This document shows positions 6,315 through 14,373 of a stretch of 20,779 nt of DNA, piece by piece (the first letter of the stretch is position 1; each line of letters starts with the position of its first letter). The notes under the pieces were generated by a model. The model searched no databases and was not told the DNA's origin. It was given only the letters and a program-made list of their open reading frames with translations. Source of the stretch: CAMEON01 sp963643175 (lineage in GTDB: Bacteria; Bacillota; Clostridia; Oscillospirales; CAG-272); assembly GCA_963643175.1 (NCBI GenBank), contig CAVIJF010000026.1, positions 1-20,779 on the forward strand, read 5' to 3'. A program made the position numbers and the translations under genes.

Positions 6315-7115
6315 ATGGGCAGAACAGAGAGCGGCGGAGACAGCCGCAGAGCACCCGCGGAACCGGCGGTGTGTCCGGCGCCGGACGGCACCGCAAACAG
6401 TCCGGATACCGAAAGGACGCCGGACGGCACCATGACGATCCGTCCCATCGCGCACATCCGGACGGACTTTCCGGAGAAGTTCGGCATTCCGCGCCAGAGC
6501 GGGCGGGTTCCCGGATTGGAGGCGCGGATTGTCTTTGAGCCGCCCTACCGCAACCCGGACGCTCTGCGGGGACTGGAGGGCTTCTCACACCTGTGGCTGC
6601 TGTGGCAGTTCTCTGCCGCCCTGCGCACCGATGGCGCATGGCAGCCCATGGTGCGCCCGCCACGCCTCGGCGGGAACACCCCGATGGGCGTATTCGCCAC
6701 GCGCTCGCCCTTCCGTCCCAACCCCATCGGGCTGTCCTCTGTGCGGCTGTGCCGCATCGACTATGACGGTACGGACGCACCCACGCTCACGGTAGCAGGC
6801 GCAGACCTGATGGACGGCACGCCGATTTATGACATCAAGCCGTACCTCGCCTACACCGACAGTCACCCGGATGCGTCCGGTGGCTTCGCACAGCGTGCGC
6901 TTGACCACAGCCTGCGCGTGCACTGCCCGCCGGAACTGCTGGATCGCCTTCCGGCATGCAAGCGGGCGTCACTGCTTGCCGTGCTGGCGGAGGATCCGCG
7001 CCCTTCCTATCAGCACGACCCGGAGCGGCTCTACGGGCTGTTTTTCGCCGGCTTCAACGTGGAATTTACGGTGGACGGCGACACGCTGTACGTCCGGGAC
7101 GTGCAGGCACGCTGA
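6315..7115 (+). CDS. trmO: TrmO-like tRNA (t6A37) N6-methyltransferase (TsaA/YaeB family)
   Basis: A 266-aa protein of the TsaA/TrmO family, which in E. coli uses S-adenosylmethionine to methylate t6A37 in ACY-reading tRNA-Thr. The domain starts near residue 41 (TIRPIAHIRTDFPEKFGIPR) and carries the family motifs GLEGFSHLWLLW (86-97), TRSPFRPNPIGLS (129-141) and DLMDGTPIYDIKPYL (164-178). The C-terminal YGLFFAGFNVEF segment matches the usual tail. About 40 Pro/Gly/Ser-rich residues precede the domain. They are kept because AAAGGAGAT lies 8 bases before ATG 6315, while the alternative ATG at 6432 has no well-spaced site. It follows yigZ by 84 bases and is probably in the same transcript. Confidence 0.93.
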   Translation: MGRTESGGDSRRAPAEPAVCPAPDGTANSPDTERTPDGTMTIRPIAHIRTDFPEKFGIPRQSGRVPGLEARIVFEPPYRNPDALRGLEGFSHLWLLWQFSAALRTDGAWQPMVRPPRLGGNTPMGVFATRSPFRPNPIGLSSVRLCRIDYDGTDAPTLTVAGADLMDGTPIYDIKPYLAYTDSHPDASGGFAQRALDHSLRVHCPPELLDRLPACKRASLLAVLAEDPRPSYQHDPERLYGLFFAGFNVEFTVDGDTLYVRDVQAR

Positions 7116-7173
7116 CGCCGCGCCGCCCGTCTGACAAGCAGCGACTGTTTTCGGCAATTTATGCATTTGCGTG

Positions 7174-7202
7174 TTGACTTTTTCCGGTGCGCGTGCTATA
7201 AT
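7174..7202 (+). promoter_or_regulatory. Promoter of the CotH-kinase gene
   Basis: TTGACT (7174-7179), a 17-bp spacer ending in TGC, and TATAAT (7197-7202). The predicted start near 7209 gives a leader of about 90 bases. Confidence 0.88.
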
Positions 7203-7221
7203 GGAGGTAGCACATACCGCC

Positions 7222-7283
7222 CACCGGAATTGCCGGTGCGGCGCTTGCCGATAAAGCCGCCGTGCAGGCGGACAACGCCTGCA
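7222..7283 (+). promoter_or_regulatory. Structured leader with three consecutive hairpins
   Basis: Three stems fit in the leader: CACCGG/CCGGTG (7222-7238), CGGC/GCCG (7239-7259), and a perfect TGCAGGCG/CGCCTGCA (7263-7283). The ribosome binding site AAGGAG (7288-7293) lies just after the third. I could not match it to a known riboswitch. It may stabilise the mRNA or control translation. Confidence 0.45.
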
Positions 7284-7299
7284 AAATAAGGAGTTTTCT

Positions 7300-10200
7300 A
7301 TGAACCTGCGCTCTCCCTCCACCGCCCGCCGCCCATGTCTGCCGATTCGCCTGTGCCTGCTTTTGCTGACCGTCGGCGTGTTTGCCGGCACGGCGGTCTT
7401 TTTGTCTGCCTGCCGGGTATCCGGAACCGAGCCGGACGTCCCGTCCGCCACCGTGACGGATTCCGGTTCGTGGACAGAGTCCGACAGCCTGTCGCCGGAC
7501 GTTTCCGAAACGGAGCCGGACACCGGAGCGGAGCCGGATACCGGGGCGGCGACACTGCACCTGCACGCCTTCGGCGACTGGAAGATACTGAGCGACCCCA
7601 CCTGTACGGATGCGGGCGAGCGCGCGCATACCTGTACAATCTGCGGGCACGCCGAAGCCAAAACCATCCCCGCAACCGGGCACACGCCGGTTGAGGATGC
7701 CGCCGTCCCGGCAGGCTGTACAGAGGAAGGCAAAACCGCCGGGTCACACTGTGCGGTCTGCGGAACCGTGTTGACCGAACAGGAAGCGGTTCCGGCTCTG
7801 GGGCATCTGTCCGAAAATGTGGACGCCGTACTGCCCACCTGCACCGGGGACGGGCACGGTGCCGGTATCCGGTGCAGTCGCTGCGGTCTTGCACTGAGCG
7901 AGCTGCCGGTGCTTCCGGCGACCGGGCACAGACCCGTGACACTCCCCGTCAAACAGCCGACCTGTACCGAGGCGGGGCTGACCGAAGGCTCCGTCTGCGC
8001 CATCTGCGGCGAGGTGCTGGTTGAGCAGGTCGAACTGCCCGCCCTCGGGCACAGCCCGGACGGGGAAGCATCCTGCACGCAGGAGGTGCACTGCACCGCA
8101 TGCGGCGTGCATCTTGCCAACAAACTTCCGCACACGCCGGTACCCATGCTGACGCAGGAGCCGACCTGCACGGAGAGCGGGCACACGGGCGGCACGGTCT
8201 GCGCGGTCTGCGATGAAATCCTGACCCAGCCCACCGTCACGCCCGCCACGGGGCACACATTCGGCGCCGATGCGACCTGCACGGAGCCGCAGGTCTGCCT
8301 GACCTGCGGAGAAGTTGTCACGCCCGCATCCGGGCACTTCCCTGCCGTGCTGCCGGGGACCGCTCCCACCTGCACCCAGCCGGGCGAATCGGATTACATC
8401 TGGTGCACCGTATGCGGCGAGGTTCTGCAGGAGCGGACCGTGCTCCCGGCGACCGGGCATACCGCCGTAGCATCGCCGGAGGTGGCGCCGACCTGCACCG
8501 AACCGGGATACCGGGGCGGCACGCACTGCGGCGTCTGCGGAGAGCCCCTGACCGCTCCCGTACGCGTAAATCCGACCGGACACCGGGGCGTATATGACAA
8601 ACCCGTTGCCGCCACCTGCACCGAGGACGGTCTGACGGGCGGCACGCACTGCGAGGTCTGCGGTTTTGTCACCCAGCCGCAGGAGCGCGTGCCCGCCACC
8701 GGTCACAGCGTTGTGACGGACAGCGCCGTGTCGCCCACCTGCACGGCGGCAGGAAAAACCGAGGGGGCGCACTGCTCCGTATGCGGCACCGTGCTTGTCC
8801 CGCAGGTGGGGATTCCGGCAACCGGACACACCTTCGGGGCGTGTTCCGAAACCCCGCCGACCTGCACGCGCCCGGGCTATGAAGCCGGGGAGCACTGCCT
8901 TGTCTGCGGGTATGAGCGAACCGTCCGCCCCGTCATTCCGGCGACCGGGCACACACCCGTGACCGATCCCGCCGTTGCCCCGACCGCCGACAGCTACGGC
9001 TGGACGGAAGGCTCGCACTGCGCCGTCTGCGGTGCGGTGCTGGTGGCACAGACCCGCCTGCCCATGACGGATACCATCCTGCACCCCGGCGACCCGGAGC
9101 AGTACCGGGGCATCCTGATTGTGTCGGTCTACGGAACCGGCAAGAAAAACACCGATGCCTCCGCATCCCACGGCTTTGTTCAGCTGTACAACAGCACCGA
9201 CCGGGACATCCGGCTTGCCGGTGCGTCGCTGTACTACCGCAAGGACAGCGGCAGCTACACCGAGCTGCTCTTCCCGGCAGACGCCGTGATTCCGGCGGGA
9301 GGCTACTACCTTGTGCGCGCCGCATCGCCCAGCGGCTACAATACCGCGGGGGCAATCATCAGCCTGCTGTACGCCGATCTGGACTGGGACATCTACATCG
9401 ACAACAAGGAGGTTCACCTTGTGCTGGCGCCCTCCGGCTGGGACATTTACCCGACCGAGGACATCACCGCCCTGACGGACGCCGTGTCGGTGTTTGTGTC
9501 CTCCGAAACCGAAATGTATGCATCGGTCTACGCCATTGACAGCCTGTCCAAGAAAAAGGTTGCCGTGCGCACCGCGTACAAGGAGTACAGCGGCTTCCAC
9601 ACGGAGAACCTGACCCGGATGGCAACGCCGGAGCTGCTGCGCATCAGTCCCCGCACGGCGGACGGGCGGGTCAACCCCGTCACCTGCAGTTTCCGCGAGG
9701 TGACGTTCTCCCACACGGCAGGCATATACCGCGACACGGTGAATCTGGTTCTGACCCCGCCGGACGGCTACACCGTCTACTACACGCTGGACGGCAGCGA
9801 CCCCCGCACCAGCACTACGGCGCAGGTATTTGACGGGAGCATCGCCCTGACCGACTCCTCCGCGCTCGCGTGGCGGAACACCTACAACTCCTTCTACACC
9901 TCCTCCAAGGCGCGCGTGGAAGCCATGGTCGGCGGGTATGTCGTCAAGGCGTATGCCAAAAGCGAAACCGATGCGACCGCCGTATATACCAACACCTACT
10001 TCATCCTGCCGGAAGGCGCCGGCTGGAACGTGAACACCGTTTCCATCTCCCTGCCCACCGCAGACCTGTTCGGTCAGAACGGCTTCTACACGCGCTACAA
10101 CAATCTGGATGAGGAAGGCTCCCGCCCGCGCGGCATGGCAGTCATGGAAGTGTTTGACCCGCTGGGCAACCGCGTGGGGCACTCCAACGTGGAGCTTGCC

Positions 10201-11310
10201 GTCAGCGGACACGGCTCGACAGCCTATGCCATGCGCTCCCTCCGTATCTACTACAAGGGTGCCAACAACGAGGAGGGCGGCATGGAGTCCGACCTCAACT
10301 ACGACCTGTTCGGCGGGCTTGCCAAGGACATAAACGGGCAGGCGATTACCAGCTTCTCGCGCCTGCTTCTGCGCAACTCCGGGAACGACTGTGCCCTGTC
10401 AGGATTCCGGGATGCCTATATGCAGCGCGTTTCGGCGGGGCTGTGTCTGGATACCATGGCGTCCTCCACGACGTTGGTATTCATCAACGGGGAGTTCTGG
10501 GGCGTGTACAACTTCCGGGAGCGTTACAGCCCGGAGTACGTCAGCGACCACACCGGCGTGAATAAGAACACCGTTACCGTCATTGAAAATCAATTCGATG
10601 CAAAAACCGCCGAACTTCCTTACGTAGTCAGCGACGGAGATGCAAACAGCGCAGATGCTTTCAACTGGCTTGTGGAGTACGCTCGGACTCATGACCTCAG
10701 TGTGGCAGAAAATTTCGCATATGTAGACGCACAACTGGACTTGGACTCGCTCATTGACCTCGTCGCTGTCCGCCTGTTTTTTAACGCAATGGATTGGCCC
10801 ACCAACAATGTTAAACTTTGGCGAAACACCAACCCGGACGACCCATCCGGAACAGATACCAAATGGCACTTTGTTCTATTGGACACGGACTATGGTATGG
10901 GAATGCAGCAGATAACCGATCCGGACGTAACACGCCTTCTCTATGGCATTTTCAAAGCCGATTGCCCACTGTCGCATCTCCTTGTGGCATTGAAAGAGAA
11001 TCCGGGTTTCTACGAAAAGCTCCTTGCGCGTTTGTGGAGCATTTCGGACTATCTGAACGCAGACCGCCTAATCGAAACTTTAGAGCAGATGATAGCTGAG
11101 CGTGAACCGCTTATGGGATTACAGGCAGACCGCTGGCCAAAGCCTGAACGGACAGAGTTTGATATGAATGTCTGGTATGAACAAATCAATATCATGCGTG
11201 ATTTTGTTAATCGACGGAAGGATTTGTTCCGATCAAATCTGAAAACGTATTTCAAACTGTCGGACGCGGAATTTGACGCGCTTGCCGAGATCTACTATCC
11301 GACGGCATAA
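7300..11310 (+). CDS. CotH-kinase surface lipoprotein with Cys-repeat array
   Basis: A 1336-aa exported lipoprotein. The signal peptide ends in lipobox FLSAC (C38), followed by a Ser/Thr/Glu/Asp-rich linker (40-86). Residues 89-590 hold 13 Cys-rich units. Residues about 603-711 resemble a lamin-tail domain (GFVQLYNSTDRDIRLAG). Residues about 780-895 resemble a chitobiase/hexosaminidase C-terminal domain (VYYTLDGSDPRTS). Residues about 909-1320 are a CotH kinase domain: MDWPTNNVKLWRN (1164-1176) and D1195TDYG, the metal-binding Asp motif. CotH kinases phosphorylate secreted proteins, as in Bacillus spore coat and in gut Clostridia, but the substrate here is unknown. Ribosome binding site AAGGAG is 6 bases before the ATG. 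It is a single-gene unit with its own promoter and terminator. The last quarter is AT-richer than the rest. Confidence 0.93.
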   Translation: MNLRSPSTARRPCLPIRLCLLLLTVGVFAGTAVFLSACRVSGTEPDVPSATVTDSGSWTESDSLSPDVSETEPDTGAEPDTGAATLHLHAFGDWKILSDPTCTDAGERAHTCTICGHAEAKTIPATGHTPVEDAAVPAGCTEEGKTAGSHCAVCGTVLTEQEAVPALGHLSENVDAVLPTCTGDGHGAGIRCSRCGLALSELPVLPATGHRPVTLPVKQPTCTEAGLTEGSVCAICGEVLVEQVELPALGHSPDGEASCTQEVHCTACGVHLANKLPHTPVPMLTQEPTCTESGHTGGTVCAVCDEILTQPTVTPATGHTFGADATCTEPQVCLTCGEVVTPASGHFPAVLPGTAPTCTQPGESDYIWCTVCGEVLQERTVLPATGHTAVASPEVAPTCTEPGYRGGTHCGVCGEPLTAPVRVNPTGHRGVYDKPVAATCTEDGLTGGTHCEVCGFVTQPQERVPATGHSVVTDSAVSPTCTAAGKTEGAHCSVCGTVLVPQVGIPATGHTFGACSETPPTCTRPGYEAGEHCLVCGYERTVRPVIPATGHTPVTDPAVAPTADSYGWTEGSHCAVCGAVLVAQTRLPMTDTILHPGDPEQYRGILIVSVYGTGKKNTDASASHGFVQLYNSTDRDIRLAGASLYYRKDSGSYTELLFPADAVIPAGGYYLVRAASPSGYNTAGAIISLLYADLDWDIYIDNKEVHLVLAPSGWDIYPTEDITALTDAVSVFVSSETEMYASVYAIDSLSKKKVAVRTAYKEYSGFHTENLTRMATPELLRISPRTADGRVNPVTCSFREVTFSHTAGIYRDTVNLVLTPPDGYTVYYTLDGSDPRTSTTAQVFDGSIALTDSSALAWRNTYNSFYTSSKARVEAMVGGYVVKAYAKSETDATAVYTNTYFILPEGAGWNVNTVSISLPTADLFGQNGFYTRYNNLDEEGSRPRGMAVMEVFDPLGNRVGHSNVELAVSGHGSTAYAMRSLRIYYKGANNEEGGMESDLNYDLFGGLAKDINGQAITSFSRLLLRNSGNDCALSGFRDAYMQRVSAGLCLDTMASSTTLVFINGEFWGVYNFRERYSPEYVSDHTGVNKNTVTVIENQFDAKTAELPYVVSDGDANSADAFNWLVEYARTHDLSVAENFAYVDAQLDLDSLIDLVAVRLFFNAMDWPTNNVKLWRNTNPDDPSGTDTKWHFVLLDTDYGMGMQQITDPDVTRLLYGIFKADCPLSHLLVALKENPGFYEKLLARLWSISDYLNADRLIETLEQMIAEREPLMGLQADRWPKPERTEFDMNVWYEQINIMRDFVNRRKDLFRSNLKTYFKLSDAEFDALAEIYYPTA
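7564..9069 (+). repeat. Array of 13 Cys-rich protein repeats
   Basis: Within the CotH-kinase gene, about 40-residue units follow the pattern PTCTE.G...G..C.VCG.VL......PATGH. Each full unit has one Cys, a CxxC pair and a Gly-His. Eleven units are near full length; two (around 8070-8160 and 8270-8345) are shortened, and the last lacks the first Cys. The DNA copies have diverged, so this is a protein repeat and not a fresh tandem duplication. Similar repeats are common on large surface proteins of gut Clostridia; their role is not established. Confidence 0.85.
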
Positions 11311-11324
11311 CACCGCCGATACGG

Positions 11325-11376
11325 AAAACTCCCCCGGGGAGGACGGCTGAAAGCCGCCCTCCCCGGGGGAGTTTTT
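11325..11376. terminator. Very strong bidirectional terminator
   Basis: A 23-bp stem with one mismatch runs from AAAACTCCCCCGGGGA through GGACGGC, closes on loop TGAAA, and ends in a T5 run on the plus strand. The A run on the left gives a T tail on the minus strand. It serves both the CotH-kinase gene and the convergent thioesterase. Confidence 0.95.
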
Positions 11377-11408
11377 ATCCGCAGACCCCTGCGGGTATCC
11401 GGGTCCCG

Positions 11409-12143
11409 TCAGGCAAAGAGCACCTGCGCCTCAAAGCAGATTTCTCCGTCGCCGCGAACCGCCTTGAGCAGGTAGCCGCCCTCCGCATCCGGCGCGGGGG
11501 CGCGGCTGATCTGCAGGACGTCCCCCAGCGGCGCCTCCTTCATGTAGGAAACCGACAGGGCAGACAGCGCCTTCCCCTCCACCGCATCCGGCGGCAGGAA
11601 GTCGCAGACGACATCCGGGTAGCGGGTGTTGTTCATGTGGCGGTTGAAATCAATATCGCTCCATGCGACCCGCCGCTCGCCTGCCGGCTGCATCGGCAGA
11701 GCGGGCGACAGGCGCACCTTGGCAGGCAGGCGCCCGGTATCCAGCGGCGCGTCTGCCGGGAACTCGTTGCGGAAGTCCGTCACCCGCAGCAGGGCGTGCC
11801 GCCGGGTGTCCATCAGTGCCCATGTGGTCAGCGCCTCCGCCACGGTCTCCTCCCCCCGCAGAACGCGGAAACAGCGCAGAAAGGTATACCCGTGCGAGGG
11901 GATGCACCAGGTGCGCACCTCGATATTCTCGTAGGCGTGCAGGGGGGCATAGGCGGTCAGCTGAAGCCGCGCCAGCAGGAAACCCTGCCCCTCGGTGCGG
12001 AACAGCCGGTCAAGGTCATACCCCCAGCTGCGACACTGCCGGTTGGCAGTCTCCTGCATATACCGCAGGAGCGCGGAGGGGCGGACCTGCCCGGTCGGGT
12101 CGGTATCGTGCCAGAGCAGGTTATAGGATTCTGCGTGAAACAT
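11409..12143 (-). CDS. Acyl-ACP thioesterase
   Basis: A 244-aa double-hotdog thioesterase of the FatA/bacterial acyl-ACP group, which releases free fatty acids from acyl carrier protein in the cytoplasm. The first hotdog begins with the HxDTDPTGQVRPSALLRYMQE pattern (12-31). The second carries SDIDFNRHMNNTRYPDV (162-178), with the N167/H169 pair expected at the active site. Length fits bacterial members (about 240-250). Ribosome binding site GGAGG lies 12 bases upstream of ATG 12143, a little long. A GAACCGG/CCGGTTC hairpin (12173-12190) is in the leader. I see no fatty-acid synthesis genes nearby and no clear promoter. Confidence 0.92.
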   Translation of the reverse strand: MFHAESYNLLWHDTDPTGQVRPSALLRYMQETANRQCRSWGYDLDRLFRTEGQGFLLARLQLTAYAPLHAYENIEVRTWCIPSHGYTFLRCFRVLRGEETVAEALTTWALMDTRRHALLRVTDFRNEFPADAPLDTGRLPAKVRLSPALPMQPAGERRVAWSDIDFNRHMNNTRYPDVVCDFLPPDAVEGKALSALSVSYMKEAPLGDVLQISRAPAPDAEGGYLLKAVRGDGEICFEAQVLFA

Positions 12144-12222
12144 ATGTGATTGAAGCCTCCTACCAGTATGTGGAACCGGACAGCCGGTTCAGGGCATCGC
12201 CACGCCATGACGCAGGGATGCC

Positions 12223-12330
12223 TCAGGTATTTTTGATGATAATCTGATCCATGACGTCTGCGGCGTGCCCGCACAGGTCACAGCACGCTTCCATGCAGTC
12301 AAACACCGCCTTGCCCGCAATCAGCGTGAA
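12223..12330 (-). pseudogene. Relic of a DUF47 (PhoU-like) gene, C-terminal tail only
   Basis: On the minus strand the last 30 or so codons before the stop at 12223 read KAVFDCMEACCDLCGHAADV, then MDQIIIKNT. This fits the conserved end of DUF47 phosphate-transport accessory proteins, whose tails follow a pattern like K-[EV]-[IVF]-[YF]-D-x-[LM]-E-x-[AC]-x-D-x-C-x-[DH]-x-A-[ND]-V. Upstream, no DUF47 body or usable start is visible; the frame runs into unrelated sequence and the neighbouring frame is closed. No phosphate transporter is adjacent. I read it as a decayed gene end. The whole 12144-12632 gap otherwise holds only hairpins. Confidence 0.45.
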
Positions 12331-12558
12331 AAAGTGGAGACAAGCAGCATGGGGGCGTCTGCCACCCGGTGCAGGTAAGCGGCGGGACTGCCCGACGCGG
12401 AGGACAGCCACGCCGCGATACGTTCGGAAACGGGCATACGGCGCAAAATCTGCGGTGCCCGCCGGAGCGGGGCTTCCTTTCCCGAGGCGTTATGCACACA
12501 GTATGCCTCATCCGCGGCAGGTATATGCACGGAGAACAATCCGCCCACATTAGCAGAA

Positions 12559-12598
12559 CCCGGATCGGGTTCCCACAGAGGGAATATCCCAATCCGGG
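12559..12598 (-). terminator. Long hairpin downstream of the aldolase gene
   Basis: CCCGGATCGGG (12559-12569) pairs with CCCAATCCGGG (12588-12598) with one mismatch, and the stem continues as TTCCC/GGGAA inside a TAT bulge, loop ACAGA. It lies 34 bases after the aldolase stop. No T run follows, so its role as terminator is only likely. Confidence 0.5.
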
Positions 12599-12632
12599 AT
12601 AAAATCAGTTTAGGGAAGCACTGACGGATGAA

Positions 12633-13598
12633 TCAGAGCGTGTTGTCCGAGCCGAGGACGTCCACAATCTTGTGCTTCACCATTGCCTTGACCGCCTCGC
12701 GTCCGGCGCCCAGATACTCGCGGGGGTCGAACACCGAGGGCTTCTCGGCGAAGGTGCGGCGGATGGCGGCAGTCATTGCCAGCCGGATATCCGAATCAAT
12801 GTTGATCTTGCAGACCGCCATGGTCGCTGCGCGGCGGAGCTGCTCCTCCGGGATACCGATAGCATCCGGCATCTTGCCGCCCAGTGCATTGATTTCCCGG
12901 ACAAACTCCTGCGGAACGGAGGATGCACCGTGCAGGACAATCGGGAAACCGGGCAGGCGGCGGGAAATCTCCTCCAAAATATCAAAGCGGAGCGGAGGGG
13001 GAACCAGCACGCCGTCCGCGTTGCGGGTGCACTGCTCCGGCGTAAACTTATAGGCGCCGTGCGAGGTACCGATGGCGATAGCCAGCGAATCCACGCCGGT
13101 GCGGGTCACGAACTCCTCGACCTCGCCGGGCTGGGTATAGGAGGAGTCGGCGGCGTCCACGTGAACGTCATCCTCAATGCCGGCGAGCTTACCCAGCTCA
13201 CCCTCCACCACCACGCCGTGCGCGTGGGCATACTCCACGACCTTACGGGTCAGGGCGATATTGTCCTCAAAGGAGTGCTTGGAGCCGTCAATCATGACGG
13301 AGGTGAATCCGCCGTCGATGCACGCCTTGCAGATGTCGAAATCCGCGCCGTGGTCAAGGTGCAGGGCAAGGTCAATGCCGCTGTCGGCAACGGCTGCCTG
13401 TGCCAGTGCCATGAGGTATGCGGGCTTTGCGTACTTCCGTGCGCCGGCGGACACCTGCAGGATGACGGGGGATTTCACCTCGCCCGCCGCCTCCGTGATT
13501 GCCTGCACGATTTCCATGTTGTTGATGTTGAAGGCACCGATGGCGTAACCGCCGGCATATGCCTTTCTGAACATTTCGGTAGTTGTGACAAGAGCCAT
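12633..13598 (-). CDS. fba: Class II fructose-1,6-bisphosphate aldolase
   Basis: A 321-aa zinc aldolase that cleaves fructose 1,6-bisphosphate to DHAP and glyceraldehyde 3-phosphate in glycolysis. Family motifs are intact: GAFNINNME (21-29), ALHLDHG (78-84) with catalytic D82 and zinc ligand H83, VEGELGKLAGIED (131-143), GTSHGAYKF (177-185) with H180, and LHGASS (222-227) with H223. Length is normal. AAAGGAAG lies about 7 bases before ATG 13598 and a promoter stands at 13657-13685. It is a single-gene unit. Close relatives act on tagatose bisphosphate (GatY/KbaY), but the context offers no galactitol genes. Confidence 0.96.
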   Translation of the reverse strand: MALVTTTEMFRKAYAGGYAIGAFNINNMEIVQAITEAAGEVKSPVILQVSAGARKYAKPAYLMALAQAAVADSGIDLALHLDHGADFDICKACIDGGFTSVMIDGSKHSFEDNIALTRKVVEYAHAHGVVVEGELGKLAGIEDDVHVDAADSSYTQPGEVEEFVTRTGVDSLAIAIGTSHGAYKFTPEQCTRNADGVLVPPPLRFDILEEISRRLPGFPIVLHGASSVPQEFVREINALGGKMPDAIGIPEEQLRRAATMAVCKINIDSDIRLAMTAAIRRTFAEKPSVFDPREYLGAGREAVKAMVKHKIVDVLGSDNTL

Positions 13599-13656
13599 TT
13601 CTGTTCTTCCTTTCCTTCTCCGGCATATATTCGGAGTTCTGTTTTCTCACGGGAGT

Positions 13657-13685
13657 ATTTTACCACATCTCCCGCTGAAAATCAA
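13657..13685 (-). promoter_or_regulatory. Promoter of fba
   Basis: On the minus strand: TTGATT (13680-13685), a 17-bp spacer ending in TGG, and TAAAAT (13657-13662). Confidence 0.85.
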
Positions 13686-13699
13686 GGCGTTTCGGAAGG

Positions 13700-14373
13700 T
13701 TTTTTCGGGAACCGCCGGGCAAATTGATTAAAATGGAGTGGGGATACCATTCCCCAGCGTCCCCGGCTTACCCTGCCTTCGGTCAAACGTTTCTTCCCCC
13801 ATCCCCCGACCCACGCTCGCAGAGCGCTCTTCCCACGCTGGGGAAGGGGGAGACTTCAGGTTTATTTTGCCGGGGGCTGTCGCCCCCGGCACCCCTACCT
13901 CCAAACCCGTGAGACACGGCATACCGGGCGGATGGCGGTACCGGGCCGCTACAATCGGCGAGGCAGTGCAATCCCCATCCGATTCTGCCGCAGGGGCGGC
14001 AGGGGTATCGTTTCCCGGCTTTCCGGAAGGTAGTGAAAACCGCCCGACAACCAGTGCTGCGCGGATACAGGCACCCCGACAGACGCCGGGATCCGCCGGG
14101 AACGCCAGCGTCGTTCCCAGCACAGTCGCGGGATTGCAAGGGGCGAAGCCCCTTGCAAAAGATAAGAAAAAGCTCCCCTTCCCCGGAGGGGAAGGGGGTC
14201 GGGTGGATGGGGGCAAGCAATTTGCACGGGGGCAGGGTCGGGCAGACAGCGCCGGGTACAGGCACCCCGACAGGCGGAGAGGGAGGTTTTGCCAAAGTGC
14301 GGCATACTCTGCCGCTTTGCGTCGGACGTTTCTGCACCGCGCAATCCCGGCGGTGCAAGGGTGCGGTGACGCC
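13700..14373. other. Gene-free block of GC-rich hairpins
   Basis: No credible gene is present on either strand. The block holds several perfect hairpins: GCCGGGGGC/GCCCCCGGC (13869-13890), TTGCAAGGGGC/GCCCCTTGCAA (14134-14158) and CCCCTTCCCC/GGGGAAGGGG (14175-14197). TACAGGCACCCCGACAG occurs twice (near 14065 and 14257). The composition and the spurious peptides it encodes look like dispersed intergenic repeats seen in Clostridia genomes, which is an impression from memory. Confidence 0.6.

Noticed and set aside
7564..9069. Possible CRISPR-like or DNA tandem array
   Set aside because: The periodicity is at the protein level inside one open frame; the DNA units are diverged and have no constant repeat with unique spacers.
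7744..10212. 822-codon open frame antisense to the CotH-kinase gene
   Set aside because: The sense frame has lipobox, domains, promoter and ribosome binding site; the antisense product is Gly/Arg/Ala-rich with no motifs.
12321..12548. 75-codon minus-strand frame beside the DUF47 relic
   Set aside because: It has no ribosome binding site and no recognisable motif. It could be part of the decayed gene, but I cannot support it.
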